NCBI GenBank assembly: GCA_964411065.1
Contig: CAYPJO010000014.1
Span: 1-34,653, forward strand
Reading direction: 5' to 3'
From: DYHD01 sp964411065
GTDB taxonomy: Bacteria; Nitrospirota; Thermodesulfovibrionia; Thermodesulfovibrionales; Dissulfurispiraceae
Length of the DNA stretch: 34,653 bases
Shown here: positions 23,332 through 32,802 of the stretch, one piece after another
How positions within the stretch are numbered: position 1 is the first letter of the stretch
Layout: each line of letters opens with the position of its first letter
Notes under the pieces: model-generated
Seen by the model: the letters and a program-made list of their open reading frames with translations, nothing else
What the model was told of the DNA's origin: nothing
The model's database searches: none
Program-made: the position numbers and the translations under genes

Positions 23332-25761
23332 ATGCAGGTAAACAATAATGATTCAAAAATTGAGAATCTTCTAGTTGAAGACACCGATAAGGGTTATTCT
23401 GCAGAAGAGATAAAGATACTAAAGGGACTAGATGCAGTTCGTATGAGGCCTGCAATGTACATTGGTTCAACAGGCATAGATGGGCTTCACCATTTAATAT
23501 ATGAGGTTGTTGACAATAGTGTAGATGAGGCTTTGGCTGGTTATTGTACAACCATAGATGTTATTATCCATATTGATAATAGCTGCTCTGTAATAGATAA
23601 CGGTAGGGGCATACCTGTTGATCCCCATCCAGAGGATAGTCGTGGAAGGACCGCTGTAGAGATAGTTTTAACAGAGCTTCATGCAGGGGGAAAGTTCGAA
23701 TCAAAAGCATATAAGATTTCCGGTGGTTTACATGGCGTTGGACTCTCCGTTGTCAATGCTCTTTCTGAATGGTTAGAAGTGGAGATCAGGCAGAATGAAC
23801 AAGTTTATAAACAGAGATTTGAGAGAGGGTATCCTGTAACACCTCTTCTTGTGGTTGAAAAGACCAAAAGTAGGGGAACTAAGATTAGATTCAAACCGGA
23901 TCCATTGATATTTGAGACTATCGAATTTAGTTACGATATCTTAGCACAGAGGTTGAGGGAACTTGCTTTTCTCAACAGAGGACTCCGAATATCTATCTTA
24001 GATGAGAGGACCGAAAAGTCACAAACTTTCTATTATGAAGGTGGTATAGTATCTTTTGTTAACCATTTGAATAAAAACAAAGTTCCTCTCCATCCAGAGC
24101 CTATATACATAGAAGGTCGCCGTGAAGGAGTAATCGTAGAGATAGCCTTGCAATATAATGATGGGTACACAGAGAGTATTTATACTTTTGCAAATAATAT
24201 AAATACAAGGGAAGGCGGGACCCATCTCATAGGGTTTAAAACATCTTTAACGAGGACTGTAAATAACTATGCTTTATCATCAGGCATGTTGAAAGATTTT
24301 AAGGAAGGGCTTTCTGGGGAAGATATTAGGGAGGGATTGACTGCCGTTGTAAGCGTTAAACTTCCATCTCCACAATTTGAAGGGCAGACAAAGATGCGAT
24401 TAGGTAATAGTGATGTAAAGGGCATCGTAGAAACTATATGTAATGAGGCGCTATCTACTTATTTTGAAGAAAACCCTTCTGTAGCAAGAAAGATTATAGA
24501 GAAAGCCATTCAGGCAGCTAGAGCTCGTGAGGCTGCACGAAGAGCCAGAGAATTAACAAGGAAAAAAGGTTTACTCGAAGACACAGGCTTACCAGGTAAG
24601 TTAGCTGATTGTTCTGAGAAAGATCCGGAAAGATCTGAGATATTTATTGTCGAAGGTGATTCAGCTGGAGGGTCAGCAAAGCAGGCAAGAAATAGGCTTT
24701 TTCAGGCAGTATTGCCACTAAGAGGAAAGATTTTGAATGTGGAAAAAGCACGCTTCGATAAGATGTTAAATTCTGAAGAGATAAAACTCCTGATTACTGC
24801 TTTGGGCACAGGGATAGGAGATGATTTTGATATAGAAAAGTGTCGGTATCATAAAATAATAATAATGACTGATGCTGATGTAGACGGGGCACATATAAGA
24901 ACTCTACTATTAACCTTCTTCTTCAGACAGATGATACAGTTGATAGAAAAGGGGTACCTTTTCATAGCTCAGCCTCCTCTATATAAGGTTAAAAGAGGTA
25001 AGACAGAACGATATATTCAGAATGAAAATGAATTGTTGAAGATGCTATTTGAATTATCTGCAGAAGAAATAGAAATTAGATCACCAAAGGGGATATTGAC
25101 AGGGCAAGATATGATTTCCTCCTTAAAGAGAGCGTATAGCTATTGCAAACTAATGGATTTACTAAAAAAGAGACGCAGAGATCCCCGAATAATCTCTTTT
25201 TTGTTAGAGAAGGGAGTGCAGAAGGATTTTTTTAAGTCTCAAGAATTTGTAAATCAATTGTTAGAGGATATGAAGGGTAAATTTGCCTGGTTAAGACACG
25301 AAGAGATATTTTTTGACGAAGAGAGTCAGACATATTCTGTAGAGATAAAAGGCCAAGGGTTTAGGATGAATCTATCCAGTTTTTTTATTCAATCTTCCGA
25401 ATACAAGGAATTAGCAGTTTTGTATAAACAAATAATAGAAACTCTTGGTTCCCCACCCTACGATGTCTCTATAAAGGGACAGCATAAAAAGATTGGGTCT
25501 ATAGATGAACTTGTGCAGATTTCTATAGATACTGCAAAAAAAGAGTTAATGGTGCAAAGATATAAAGGCTTAGGAGAGATGAATCCAGATCAATTATGGG
25601 AAACAACAATGGATCCACTAAAAAGAACTCTTTTACAAGTTTCTATCGAAGACACTGTTAAAGCTGATGAGGTTTTCACTGTGCTTATGGGAGATCAGGT
25701 AGAACCTCGAAAAGAATTCATTATAAAGCACGCTTTGGAAGCAAAGAATATAGATATTTAG
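23332..25761 (+). CDS. gyrB: DNA gyrase subunit B
   Basis: 809 residues. GHKL ATPase region: IKILKGLDAVRMRPAMYIGS, YEVVDNSVDEALAGY (catalytic Glu/Asn), DNGRGIPV and GGLHGVGLSVVNALS. Transducer: QFEGQTKMRLGN. TOPRIM: EGDSAGGSAKQARNR (Glu441) and MTDADVDGAHIR (Asp514, Asp516). An insertion of about 170 residues between the TOPRIM metal motif and the QRYKGLGEMNPDQLWETTM tail is the version found in Gram-negative GyrB, and explains the length compared with about 640 in Gram-positives. With GyrA, which is not in the window, it introduces negative supercoils using ATP. ATG after AAAGGAA. Confidence 0.97.
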   Translation: MQVNNNDSKIENLLVEDTDKGYSAEEIKILKGLDAVRMRPAMYIGSTGIDGLHHLIYEVVDNSVDEALAGYCTTIDVIIHIDNSCSVIDNGRGIPVDPHPEDSRGRTAVEIVLTELHAGGKFESKAYKISGGLHGVGLSVVNALSEWLEVEIRQNEQVYKQRFERGYPVTPLLVVEKTKSRGTKIRFKPDPLIFETIEFSYDILAQRLRELAFLNRGLRISILDERTEKSQTFYYEGGIVSFVNHLNKNKVPLHPEPIYIEGRREGVIVEIALQYNDGYTESIYTFANNINTREGGTHLIGFKTSLTRTVNNYALSSGMLKDFKEGLSGEDIREGLTAVVSVKLPSPQFEGQTKMRLGNSDVKGIVETICNEALSTYFEENPSVARKIIEKAIQAARAREAARRARELTRKKGLLEDTGLPGKLADCSEKDPERSEIFIVEGDSAGGSAKQARNRLFQAVLPLRGKILNVEKARFDKMLNSEEIKLLITALGTGIGDDFDIEKCRYHKIIIMTDADVDGAHIRTLLLTFFFRQMIQLIEKGYLFIAQPPLYKVKRGKTERYIQNENELLKMLFELSAEEIEIRSPKGILTGQDMISSLKRAYSYCKLMDLLKKRRRDPRIISFLLEKGVQKDFFKSQEFVNQLLEDMKGKFAWLRHEEIFFDEESQTYSVEIKGQGFRMNLSSFFIQSSEYKELAVLYKQIIETLGSPPYDVSIKGQHKKIGSIDELVQISIDTAKKELMVQRYKGLGEMNPDQLWETTMDPLKRTLLQVSIEDTVKADEVFTVLMGDQVEPRKEFIIKHALEAKNIDI

Positions 25762-25784
25762 ACATATTCTGTTATAAGTGATAG

Positions 25785-26819
25785 ATGCCTAAATTTTTTG
25801 ACCCTTTCGAGCTTCTCTATTATATAGGCAGTACTCTTAAGAAAAAATATTCAATTTTGAAGCAAAAAAGGCTTCCTTCTAAGGTAATTAGTATTGGTAA
25901 TATAACAACTGGAGGCACAGGAAAGACACCAGCGACAATAGCTCTTGCAGAAGAAGCGAAAAAAAGAGGATTTAGACCTGTTATCCTTACTCGTGGATAT
26001 AAAGGGAGAGCAAAGGAACCGGTTTTAATTAACTTTCCTTTTTATAAGCCTTCAATTGAGGTATCACCAGAAACGGTAGGAGATGAAGCCTTTATGGTCT
26101 CTAAGAAACTACCCGATGTCCCAATAGTAAAGGTTCCTAATAGATATCTTGGAGCAGTGTTAGCATTTGAGAGGTTATCACAGAAAAGTGACGACCCTAT
26201 AATATTTATCCTCGATGATGGTTTTCAGCAGTGGCAGATTTTTATAGATGTAAATATAGTTTTAATTGATGGGATAAACCCTTTTGGAAATGGTAAGATG
26301 TTGCCTTTTGGTAGACTCAGAGAGTTGCCAAAGGAAATAAAGAGGGCAGATATAATAATAATAACCAAAGTTAAAAACGATAAGCTCATAAATGAGTTGA
26401 GATATTTAAACCCCCATTCTCTTATATTCACCTCTGAATATGAGATAAAGAGTATTAAAAACATCAAAGGTGATAGTGTATCCTTTTCCCTTTTGCAAAA
26501 TAAAAAGATCTATGCTTTCTGTGGCATAGCTGAACCAGCATCCTTTATTTCTTTGATTAACTCTTGTGGTGCGGAGATTGTATGTTTCAAAAGGTATCCT
26601 GACCATTATAGATATAAAGATAAAGATCTTAAGAATATTTTTAAAGAGGCAGAGAGGCGAAATAGTGATTATATTTTAACTACTGAAAAGGACATAATTA
26701 AGGTCTCTCAATTTACTACTTCTGAAAATATTCTTTACTTAGACATCTATTTTTCCGTAGACCGGGCATTTTATAATGAGGTTTTCAGACAAATATCAGA
26801 GGATACATATGTGGATTAA
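25785..26819 (+). CDS. lpxK: Tetraacyldisaccharide 4'-kinase
   Basis: 344 residues, usual LpxK size. An N-terminal hydrophobic membrane-associating helix precedes VISIGNITTGGTGKTP, containing the P-loop. RPVILTRGYKG, VGDEAFM, VPNRYLGA and the LpxK motif DDGFQQW (usually DDGFQHW) follow, then LLPFGRLRELPKEIKRAD and a C-terminal segment with YPDHYRY and LTTEKD. It phosphorylates the 4' position of the lipid A precursor at the inner membrane. It follows gyrB by 23 bases and is probably co-transcribed. With kdsB it shows that LPS is made. Confidence 0.94.
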   Translation: MPKFFDPFELLYYIGSTLKKKYSILKQKRLPSKVISIGNITTGGTGKTPATIALAEEAKKRGFRPVILTRGYKGRAKEPVLINFPFYKPSIEVSPETVGDEAFMVSKKLPDVPIVKVPNRYLGAVLAFERLSQKSDDPIIFILDDGFQQWQIFIDVNIVLIDGINPFGNGKMLPFGRLRELPKEIKRADIIIITKVKNDKLINELRYLNPHSLIFTSEYEIKSIKNIKGDSVSFSLLQNKKIYAFCGIAEPASFISLINSCGAEIVCFKRYPDHYRYKDKDLKNIFKEAERRNSDYILTTEKDIIKVSQFTTSENILYLDIYFSVDRAFYNEVFRQISEDTYVD

Positions 26820-26939
26820 ACAGTCTTTGTTTTTTTTCTTTTAGTGAGGAATTTTGAAGGGTTTTGCTGCCATAAGCTAAAAAGGGACTCTTTAAGGATA
26901 TGAAAATAATTCTCTTTTATCTTGTTTAGAACTTAAATC

Positions 26940-27476
26940 TCAAAGGTAACCAGATTGGGAGGTAATTAGCTTCAAAAGTCTCCTACCTTGGCTAAAAATA
27001 TCTAAATATTCCTTACTTTGATAGTCTTTGTAAGTGTATAGATGGGGAGTAAATTTGTCTTTTTTAAAGATAAGAGTGACTTCAGCAAATATTCCTCTTT
27101 TAAGGTATATTCTATGAGAGTATTCTTTTGTAGAAGCGAGTACTATTTTAGCAAGTGTCATATAGCCAGGATCGAGATTGACAGTTCTTTTACCATCGGT
27201 TGAGAGCTCCTCTTCTATAAGATTGGTAGTTATCTTTATATCTGCAATAGAATCTTGATCGATAAGACTTTTAAAGAAAATAAACCTTCTTAATATATTA
27301 CTACCTAACTCTTTTTGGTAATAGTCAGAGAAATTCCATACCAAAGGAGGAGTTATTAGTGAAATTTCTCCGAGATGTGTCTTTAGTAATTTGAGAGTTC
27401 TGGGATAGTAGTCAACTTTTGAATAAAGTATACCAACGAAAAGGAGAGCTTTTGGAGGAAAAGTTGGGGTACCCAT
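26940..27476 (-). CDS. DUF4416 family protein
   Basis: 178 residues. The segments PPKALLFVGILYS near the start, VNLDPGYMTLAKIVLASTKEYSHRIYLKRGIFAEVTLIFK (about 98-137) and YTYKDYQSKEYLDIF match the DUF4416 family, found widely in Nitrospirota, Desulfobacterota and relatives. No function is established and no catalytic motif is evident. It begins nine bases after the tlpA-like stop, so the two are co-transcribed downstream of clpC. It converges on lpxK across 120 bases in which I see no clear gene or terminator. Confidence 0.8.
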   Translation of the reverse strand: MGTPTFPPKALLFVGILYSKVDYYPRTLKLLKTHLGEISLITPPLVWNFSDYYQKELGSNILRRFIFFKSLIDQDSIADIKITTNLIEEELSTDGKRTVNLDPGYMTLAKIVLASTKEYSHRIYLKRGIFAEVTLIFKKDKFTPHLYTYKDYQSKEYLDIFSQGRRLLKLITSQSGYL

Positions 27477-27485
27477 CTGTTGAAA

Positions 27486-28007
27486 TTACTCTGCCGCTAA
27501 TTGATTGAGCGCGGTTGTTATCATAGGTGAATCCCAGTTAATGGGACCGACGATCTTTTCTTTTATGATTCCCCTTTTGTCGATTATGAAGGTCTCTGGG
27601 ATACCACCTATGCCATACTTTAAAGCTACATTTTTGTCATCTATTAAAACGATAAAGTCGAGTCCGTTTTTTTTGAGATATTCATCTACCTTCGACGGGT
27701 CGTCTTTATACAAAATTGTAAGATATACAATATTGTAATTTTGATTTGTTTTAAGCATTCTTTGAATAGAAGAGTTGACTAATTTGCAGGATTCACACCA
27801 GGTAGCCCAAAAATTAAGTAAAACAACTTTCCCCTTAAAATCGGCTAACCTCCAACTTTTCTGATTGATATCTCTTAGTTCAAAAGCTGGAGCATCAAAA
27901 CCGATAAGAGCTTTTTCTGAGAAGCTTTCTTTTTCCCTTTGGGTTAGATTGATTGTAACAATCCCAGCAATAAAAATTATTAAAAGAATTATGGTTTTTT
28001 GCTTCAT
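27486..28007 (-). CDS. TlpA/ResA-like membrane-anchored thioredoxin
   Basis: 173 residues. An N-terminal Lys-flanked hydrophobic helix (about 4-20, IILLIIFIAGIVTINL) is an uncleaved signal anchor, so the thioredoxin fold lies on the periplasmic side. The active site is WCESC (Cys71, Cys74) in VLLNFWATWCESCK, and the cis-Pro loop is GGIPETFIID. Relatives keep apo-cytochrome c haem-binding cysteines reduced. The ResB and CcsA-type genes about 4 kb away on the same strand make that role likely, though not certain. The ATG at 28007 is preceded by a G-run that forms the arm of the intergenic hairpin. Confidence 0.88.
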   Translation of the reverse strand: MKQKTIILLIIFIAGIVTINLTQREKESFSEKALIGFDAPAFELRDINQKSWRLADFKGKVVLLNFWATWCESCKLVNSSIQRMLKTNQNYNIVYLTILYKDDPSKVDEYLKKNGLDFIVLIDDKNVALKYGIGGIPETFIIDKRGIIKEKIVGPINWDSPMITTALNQLAAE

Positions 28008-28021
28008 TCTTGGGATTTTGC

Positions 28022-28040
28022 CCCCCTCTTTTAGAGGGGG
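28022..28040 (-). other. GC-rich hairpin between clpC and the tlpA-like gene
   Basis: CCCCCTC (28022-28028) and GAGGGGG (28034-28040) are perfectly complementary around a five-base loop. On the minus-strand transcript it lies 20 bases after the clpC stop and its G-rich 3' arm is the only Shine-Dalgarno-like sequence before the tlpA-like ATG. There is no T-run in the minus direction, so it is more likely an mRNA processing or translation element than a terminator. Confidence 0.5.
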
Positions 28041-28060
28041 CTTTCTATATGAAACATTGT

Positions 28061-30511
28061 TTATTTACAGGTTAACAAGAGAGCTTCTTCTGCCTCTTTG
28101 AAAATGATGGTGTCATTTTGGATATCAACCTGGATGAGCCGGTTACTTTTGAAAGTGCCTTTAAGTATTTCCTCAGAAAGAGGATCTTCTATCTCTTTAG
28201 CAACTGCTCTTCTCATTGGTCTTGCTCCATAGGTCGGTTGATAGTACTTCTTCAGTAACCACTCTTTAACATTGTCTGAGACTTTGATCATCAAATCGTG
28301 CTCAATAAGTTTTTTATTTGTTTCGTTGATAAGCAGATCTATTATGGCTAACAGATGCTCTTTTTCAAGAGGGTGGAAGACAACTACTTCGTCTACGCGG
28401 TTTAAAAACTCGGGATTGAAAGTCTTTTTTAATTCTGATAGGACATTTTCCTTAATCTTTGAGTACATAGTATCGGAAGAGTCCCTCTGAAAGCCAAGAG
28501 GGGTAGCCTTGTCTATTAATCGGGCACCTAAATTGGATGTCATGATAATTATTGTGTTTCTGAAATCAATCTTTCTACCATAACTATCGGTTATAACACC
28601 TTCATCGAGTATTTGTAAAAGTATATTAAAGACATCGTAATGAGCCTTTTCTATTTCGTCAAAGAGTATAACTGAGTAAGGTTTTTTTCTAACCTTTTCT
28701 GTAAGTTGTCCTCCTTCTTCGTATCCAACATAACCTGGTGGTGCTCCGATCAGCCTTGAGACATTGAATCTTTCCATGTATTCAGACATATCTATTTTAA
28801 TAAGGGAACTTTCGTCATTGAACATAAATTCGGCAATAGCTTTAGCGAGTTCAGTCTTACCTACTCCAGTTGGACCTAAAAAGAAGAAAGAACCAATTGG
28901 CCTGTTCTTTGTTTTTAGCCCTGCCCTTGAACGCCTGATTGCCCTCGAAACAGCTTTAATTGCCTCATCTTGGCCAATTATCCTATTATGTAATATTTCT
29001 TCCATCTTTAAGAGTTTTTCTGCTTCTGTCTCCTCTATTTTATTTAATGGGATTCCTGTCATCTTCGATACGGTGTAGGATACGTCGTCTTCATCAACGA
29101 TTGGTATTTCATTTGTAAGAGAATCCTTCCATTTTTTGAATTGAGACTCGTAGGCTTTTTTAATTCTATCTTCCTGTTCTTTGATCATTTGTACTTTTCT
29201 GAGATCTGGTAGTCTGATATATATAGCCTTTTCTTTGCTCAGTTGGATGAGTTCGGCTTCCATTTCTTTTAGTTCTTGAGGCATACTTGTTCTTTTGAGT
29301 TTCAAGCGTGAACTGGTTTCGTCTATAACATCGATAGCTTTGTCTGGCATGTATCTGTCAGTTATATACCGGTCTGAGAGTTTGGCAGCTGCTACTAATG
29401 CTCTATCGCTAATTTTGACTTTATGATGCTTTTCGTATTTTTCAGCGAGTCCACGGAGTATCTCAATGGTAGCATCAACCGATGGCGGTTGAATATGGAT
29501 AGGTTGAAATCTCCTTTCAAGAGCCCCATCTTTTTCTATGTGCTTTCTGTATTCATCAGGTGTCGTTGCCCCTATGCATTGCAATTCGCCTCTTGATAGG
29601 GCAGGCTTTAACATATTGGAGGCGTCAACAGAACCCTCCGCAGCTCCAGCCCCGATCAGGGTATGAAATTCATCGACGAATAGTATGACATTCTCAGATT
29701 GCTGGATTTCCCTCATAATAGCTTTTAGTCTCTCTTCAAATTGGCCTCTATATTTTGTTCCAGCAATTAGGGCTCCAAGATCTAAAGAGATAATCCTTTT
29801 ACCTATAAGGCTGTCTGGGACATCTCCGCTAACAATTTTTTGTGCAAGACCTTCTACAATAGCAGTTTTTCCTACTCCTGCTTCTCCGACTAAAGCTGGG
29901 TTGTTTTTTAATCGCCTTCCTAATACTTGAAGAACTCTTTCTATCTCATCCTCCCTGCCAATTACGGGGTCGAGCTTCCCTTCTGCTGCAAGCATTGTTA
30001 GGTCTCTGCCGAATTCGTCTAAAGCAGGAGTTGCAGTCCTTCTGCGCTCTCTCTGCTGGTTTTGAGAAAATTGAGGTTTTATAGCCAAGTTTATTGTTAG
30101 CTGTCTTGCTCCAAGAAGATTTGCACCAAGATTTCTTAATATTTTTCCAGCTATTCCTTCATCTTCTCGAATGAGACCTAATAGGAGATGTTCACTCCCT
30201 ATGAAATTGTGCCCAAGAAGTCTTGCTTCTTCTATAGCGAGTTCTAAGACCTTTTTAGCTCGTGGAGTAAAGGGTATGTCATTAAAGGTGATCAAATTGC
30301 TACCTGCAGGTAGATTTCTTTCAATCTCATACTTTATCTCATCTATAGAAAGGCCCATCTTTTTTAAGATATGTACGGGTATGCTATCTTCTTCTCTTAA
30401 AAGAGCCAAAAGAAGATGCTCGGTGCCCAGGTAATCGTTATTTCTCCTTTCAGCTTCTTCTTTAGCATATATAATAATCTTTCTTCCTCTTTCAGTGAAT
30501 TTCTCAAACAT
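28061..30511 (-). CDS. clpC: ATP-dependent Clp protease ATPase subunit ClpC
   Basis: 816 residues, full length. The N-terminal double Clp repeat is at 1-145; AAA1 has Walker A GEAGVGKT (209-216); the UVR-type/coiled-coil middle segment lies around 410-465; AAA2 has Walker A GPTGVGKT (546-553) and IDMSEYMERFNVSRLIGAPPGYVGYEEGG. The LGF loop at 672-674 docks on ClpP, so it is a protease partner rather than a ClpB disaggregase. It unfolds substrates for ClpP. AAGGAG precedes the ATG, and a strong sigma-70-type promoter lies upstream. No McsA/McsB/CtsR genes accompany it, unlike Bacillus. Confidence 0.96.
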   Translation of the reverse strand: MFEKFTERGRKIIIYAKEEAERRNNDYLGTEHLLLALLREEDSIPVHILKKMGLSIDEIKYEIERNLPAGSNLITFNDIPFTPRAKKVLELAIEEARLLGHNFIGSEHLLLGLIREDEGIAGKILRNLGANLLGARQLTINLAIKPQFSQNQQRERRRTATPALDEFGRDLTMLAAEGKLDPVIGREDEIERVLQVLGRRLKNNPALVGEAGVGKTAIVEGLAQKIVSGDVPDSLIGKRIISLDLGALIAGTKYRGQFEERLKAIMREIQQSENVILFVDEFHTLIGAGAAEGSVDASNMLKPALSRGELQCIGATTPDEYRKHIEKDGALERRFQPIHIQPPSVDATIEILRGLAEKYEKHHKVKISDRALVAAAKLSDRYITDRYMPDKAIDVIDETSSRLKLKRTSMPQELKEMEAELIQLSKEKAIYIRLPDLRKVQMIKEQEDRIKKAYESQFKKWKDSLTNEIPIVDEDDVSYTVSKMTGIPLNKIEETEAEKLLKMEEILHNRIIGQDEAIKAVSRAIRRSRAGLKTKNRPIGSFFFLGPTGVGKTELAKAIAEFMFNDESSLIKIDMSEYMERFNVSRLIGAPPGYVGYEEGGQLTEKVRKKPYSVILFDEIEKAHYDVFNILLQILDEGVITDSYGRKIDFRNTIIIMTSNLGARLIDKATPLGFQRDSSDTMYSKIKENVLSELKKTFNPEFLNRVDEVVVFHPLEKEHLLAIIDLLINETNKKLIEHDLMIKVSDNVKEWLLKKYYQPTYGARPMRRAVAKEIEDPLSEEILKGTFKSNRLIQVDIQNDTIIFKEAEEALLLTCK

Positions 30512-30545
30512 TTTTTTCTCCTTAAATAAATGACTATCTATTTAG

Positions 30546-30575
30546 ATTTTAATTGTCTTGTATCTCTAATGTCAA
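30546..30575 (-). promoter_or_regulatory. Sigma-70 type promoter of clpC
   Basis: On the minus strand a perfect TTGACA (30575-30570) and TAAAAT (30551-30546) are separated by 18 bases, about 35 bases before the clpC ATG. No CIRCE or CtsR-type inverted repeat is visible around it. It probably drives clpC, the tlpA-like gene and DUF4416. Confidence 0.65.
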
Positions 30576-30660
30576 CATTTTGAACTTTAATACAGATTAT
30601 TTATGCAAAAATCGTGCTAATTAGCTTTGGGATCGAAGACTCTCTTACAGGAAATCTACA

Positions 30661-31710
30661 CTAAAGTGGTAGATAAGCCTTAGGATTCAAATCCAGAGAT
30701 GCTAAATTTCCAGATTGAAAATGATAATAGCCCGCTGCGGCTATCATTGCTGCATTATCAGTGCAGAGAGGAAGGGAGGGCAGATAAACTTTAAGTTCAA
30801 GGCTTTCGGCTAATTCTTTCACTCTTGTTCTTAATTCGCTGTTTGCAGCAACTCCACCAGACAAGACGATTTTTTTGATTTTGTGTTTCCATGTAGCCCA
30901 CTCAATCTTCTTCAGTAGAACATCTATTACTGCTTTTTGAAAGGATGCACAGATATCTTTTATTAATTGCTGGTCGAGGATATCTATCTTGTTAACCCTT
31001 GATTCTTGAGCATCATTGTAGAAAGTAGATTCTTGAAGAAACTCCTGAATCTTTAGCTTGATAGCTGTTTTGATTCCACTGAAGCTGAAATCAAATGTCT
31101 CCGGGATATATGATCGAGGGAAGTTGAAGGCTGTGTTGTTACCCTCTTTTGTTAATTTATCTATGATTGGGCCTCCTGGATAGCCGAGTCCTAAAATCTT
31201 AGCAACTTTGTCGTAAGCCTCTCCAGCTGCGTCGTCCCTTGTTCTGCCAAGTTCGATATAGTCGCCGAAGCCTTTTATTATATATAGGCAGGTATGACCG
31301 CCTGATACGACCATTGCAAGAAAGGGGAAGTTTAAGTCATCATATTCAAGAAAAACCGAAAAGATGTGACCTTCAAGATGATTCACAGGAACCAGAGGTA
31401 TCCTCCTTGAGTAACTTAGAGCTTTAGCAAAACCACATCCCACAAGCAATGAACCGATCAATCCAGGTCCGTAGCAGACTGCTATGAAATCGATATCGCT
31501 GAGAGTTACTTTTGGGATAGTTAAGGCTTCTTGCACGACTGGAACAATCATCTCTATGTGTCTTCTTGAAGCAAGTTCGGGGACTATACCGCCATATTTT
31601 TTGTGAATTTGGGTTTGGGATGAGACGACATTTGACAAAATCTTTTTGCCATTAAGGACTACAGCAGCAGAGGTGTCATCACAGGATGTATCTATTGCAA
31701 GACATAACAT
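30661..31710 (-). CDS. tsaD: tRNA N6-threonylcarbamoyladenosine transferase TsaD
   Basis: 349 residues. The ASKHA-fold start is LAIDTSCDDTSAAVV; the metal-binding HxxxH motif is NHLEGH (His111, His115). VSGGHTCLY, ELGRTRDDAAGEAYDKVAKILGLGYPGGP, FSFSGIKTA and LSGGVAANSELR are all TsaD signatures, with a C-terminal TDNAAMIA. It attaches threonylcarbamoyl to A37 of ANN-decoding tRNAs, with TsaB, TsaE and TsaC encoded elsewhere. The ATG follows GGAGGTATC, placed at the end of the upstream ccsA-type gene five bases away, suggesting coupling. Confidence 0.96.
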   Translation of the reverse strand: MLCLAIDTSCDDTSAAVVLNGKKILSNVVSSQTQIHKKYGGIVPELASRRHIEMIVPVVQEALTIPKVTLSDIDFIAVCYGPGLIGSLLVGCGFAKALSYSRRIPLVPVNHLEGHIFSVFLEYDDLNFPFLAMVVSGGHTCLYIIKGFGDYIELGRTRDDAAGEAYDKVAKILGLGYPGGPIIDKLTKEGNNTAFNFPRSYIPETFDFSFSGIKTAIKLKIQEFLQESTFYNDAQESRVNKIDILDQQLIKDICASFQKAVIDVLLKKIEWATWKHKIKKIVLSGGVAANSELRTRVKELAESLELKVYLPSLPLCTDNAAMIAAAGYYHFQSGNLASLDLNPKAYLPL

Positions 31711-31715
31711 AATGG

Positions 31716-32801
31716 TTAGATACCTCCATAAGCATGGAGTCCGCTTAAGAGTAAATTTACTCCCAGATAGGTGAAAATGGTGCTAAAGAAACCCACAACT
31801 GCCACGATTGCAATCTTTTTTCCTCTCCAGCCTCTGAGCAGACGAGCATGTAGATAGAAAGCATAAACAAACCATGTTATAAGGGACCAGGTTTCTTTTG
31901 GATCCCAACTCCAGTATCTTCCCCAGGCTTGATCCGCCCATATAGCTCCAAATATCAAGCCACCTAATGTAAAAACAGGAAAGCCAATCGCAATATTTTT
32001 GTATGTAAGTTCATCAACGAAACTTTCATGAATAGAAAAGGATTGCAAAATTTTTTTGAGTGTAAAGCCATACCTCCAGACTAAAAAAGTGAAGACAATA
32101 GAAAAGAGGAAACTCAAAAGGACTACTATATTAGAATCGTTTCGGAAAGTTGCTTTAAAGAGAAGGCTTTTTTCAAAAGATTCTTTGCCAGCAGGAGAGA
32201 CTTTAAAGATTATGAAATCTAAAGCTAAGGTAATCAAGACTATTGCAAAAAGAGAAAAGGTTAGAGTCCAGAAAATATAAGGACCGCCCTTCCTATCATC
32301 AGTTGTCAGTATCAGATATATAAGAGCTGTAGCAAAAGAGATAGCAAAGGTTGCATAGGCTATAAAACTTAGAGTGACATGGGCTAGTAACCAGTTGCTC
32401 TGTAGTGCAGGTATCAAGGGGTGTATATTTTTTGACATACCAGAAAGGTCTATAAATGCTAAAGCAATACCTGCTATCGGGGTGATAAAGGCACCGAAAG
32501 TTTTATTTTTATATTTAAACTCTATGAAGAGATAGGCCAAGATTGTGCACCAGATGAAAAATACTAAAGATTCGTATAGATTCGTGAGAGGAATAGATCG
32601 TAACAATCCCATTTGCATAAGGTCATTGAATTCTTTCCATCGTAAGCCAAAAGCAATAGTATGACAGATAAAAGCTAATAGAGTAGTTCCAGTAGCGAGT
32701 TGACCAATAAAGTCTTTTTTAAAGGCTAAATGTGCTATATAGATGACCATTGCTATCATATAAGCAATGGTCGAGATACCAAAAAAGAGCGAACTATCCA
32801 T
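31716..32801 (-). CDS. ccsB: CcsA/ResC-type cytochrome c biogenesis protein
   Basis: 361 residues with about eight membrane helices. The haem-handling WWD-type motif is present as WADQAWGRYWSWDPKETW near 289-306, followed by LITWFVYAFYLHARLLRGWRG. This is the ResC/CcsA partner, often annotated CcsB (TIGR03144), of system II cytochrome c maturation, which moves haem across the membrane and attaches it with ResB. The resB gene lies directly upstream, separated only by a 50-codon ORF. The Shine-Dalgarno GGGGG lies just before the ATG. Confidence 0.93.
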   Translation of the reverse strand: MDSSLFFGISTIAYMIAMVIYIAHLAFKKDFIGQLATGTTLLAFICHTIAFGLRWKEFNDLMQMGLLRSIPLTNLYESLVFFIWCTILAYLFIEFKYKNKTFGAFITPIAGIALAFIDLSGMSKNIHPLIPALQSNWLLAHVTLSFIAYATFAISFATALIYLILTTDDRKGGPYIFWTLTFSLFAIVLITLALDFIIFKVSPAGKESFEKSLLFKATFRNDSNIVVLLSFLFSIVFTFLVWRYGFTLKKILQSFSIHESFVDELTYKNIAIGFPVFTLGGLIFGAIWADQAWGRYWSWDPKETWSLITWFVYAFYLHARLLRGWRGKKIAIVAVVGFFSTIFTYLGVNLLLSGLHAYGGI

Positions 32802-32802
32802 T

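Noticed and set aside
26820..26939. Terminator or small RNA between lpxK and DUF4416
   Set aside because: I looked for a stem followed by a T-run on either strand and saw none convincing.
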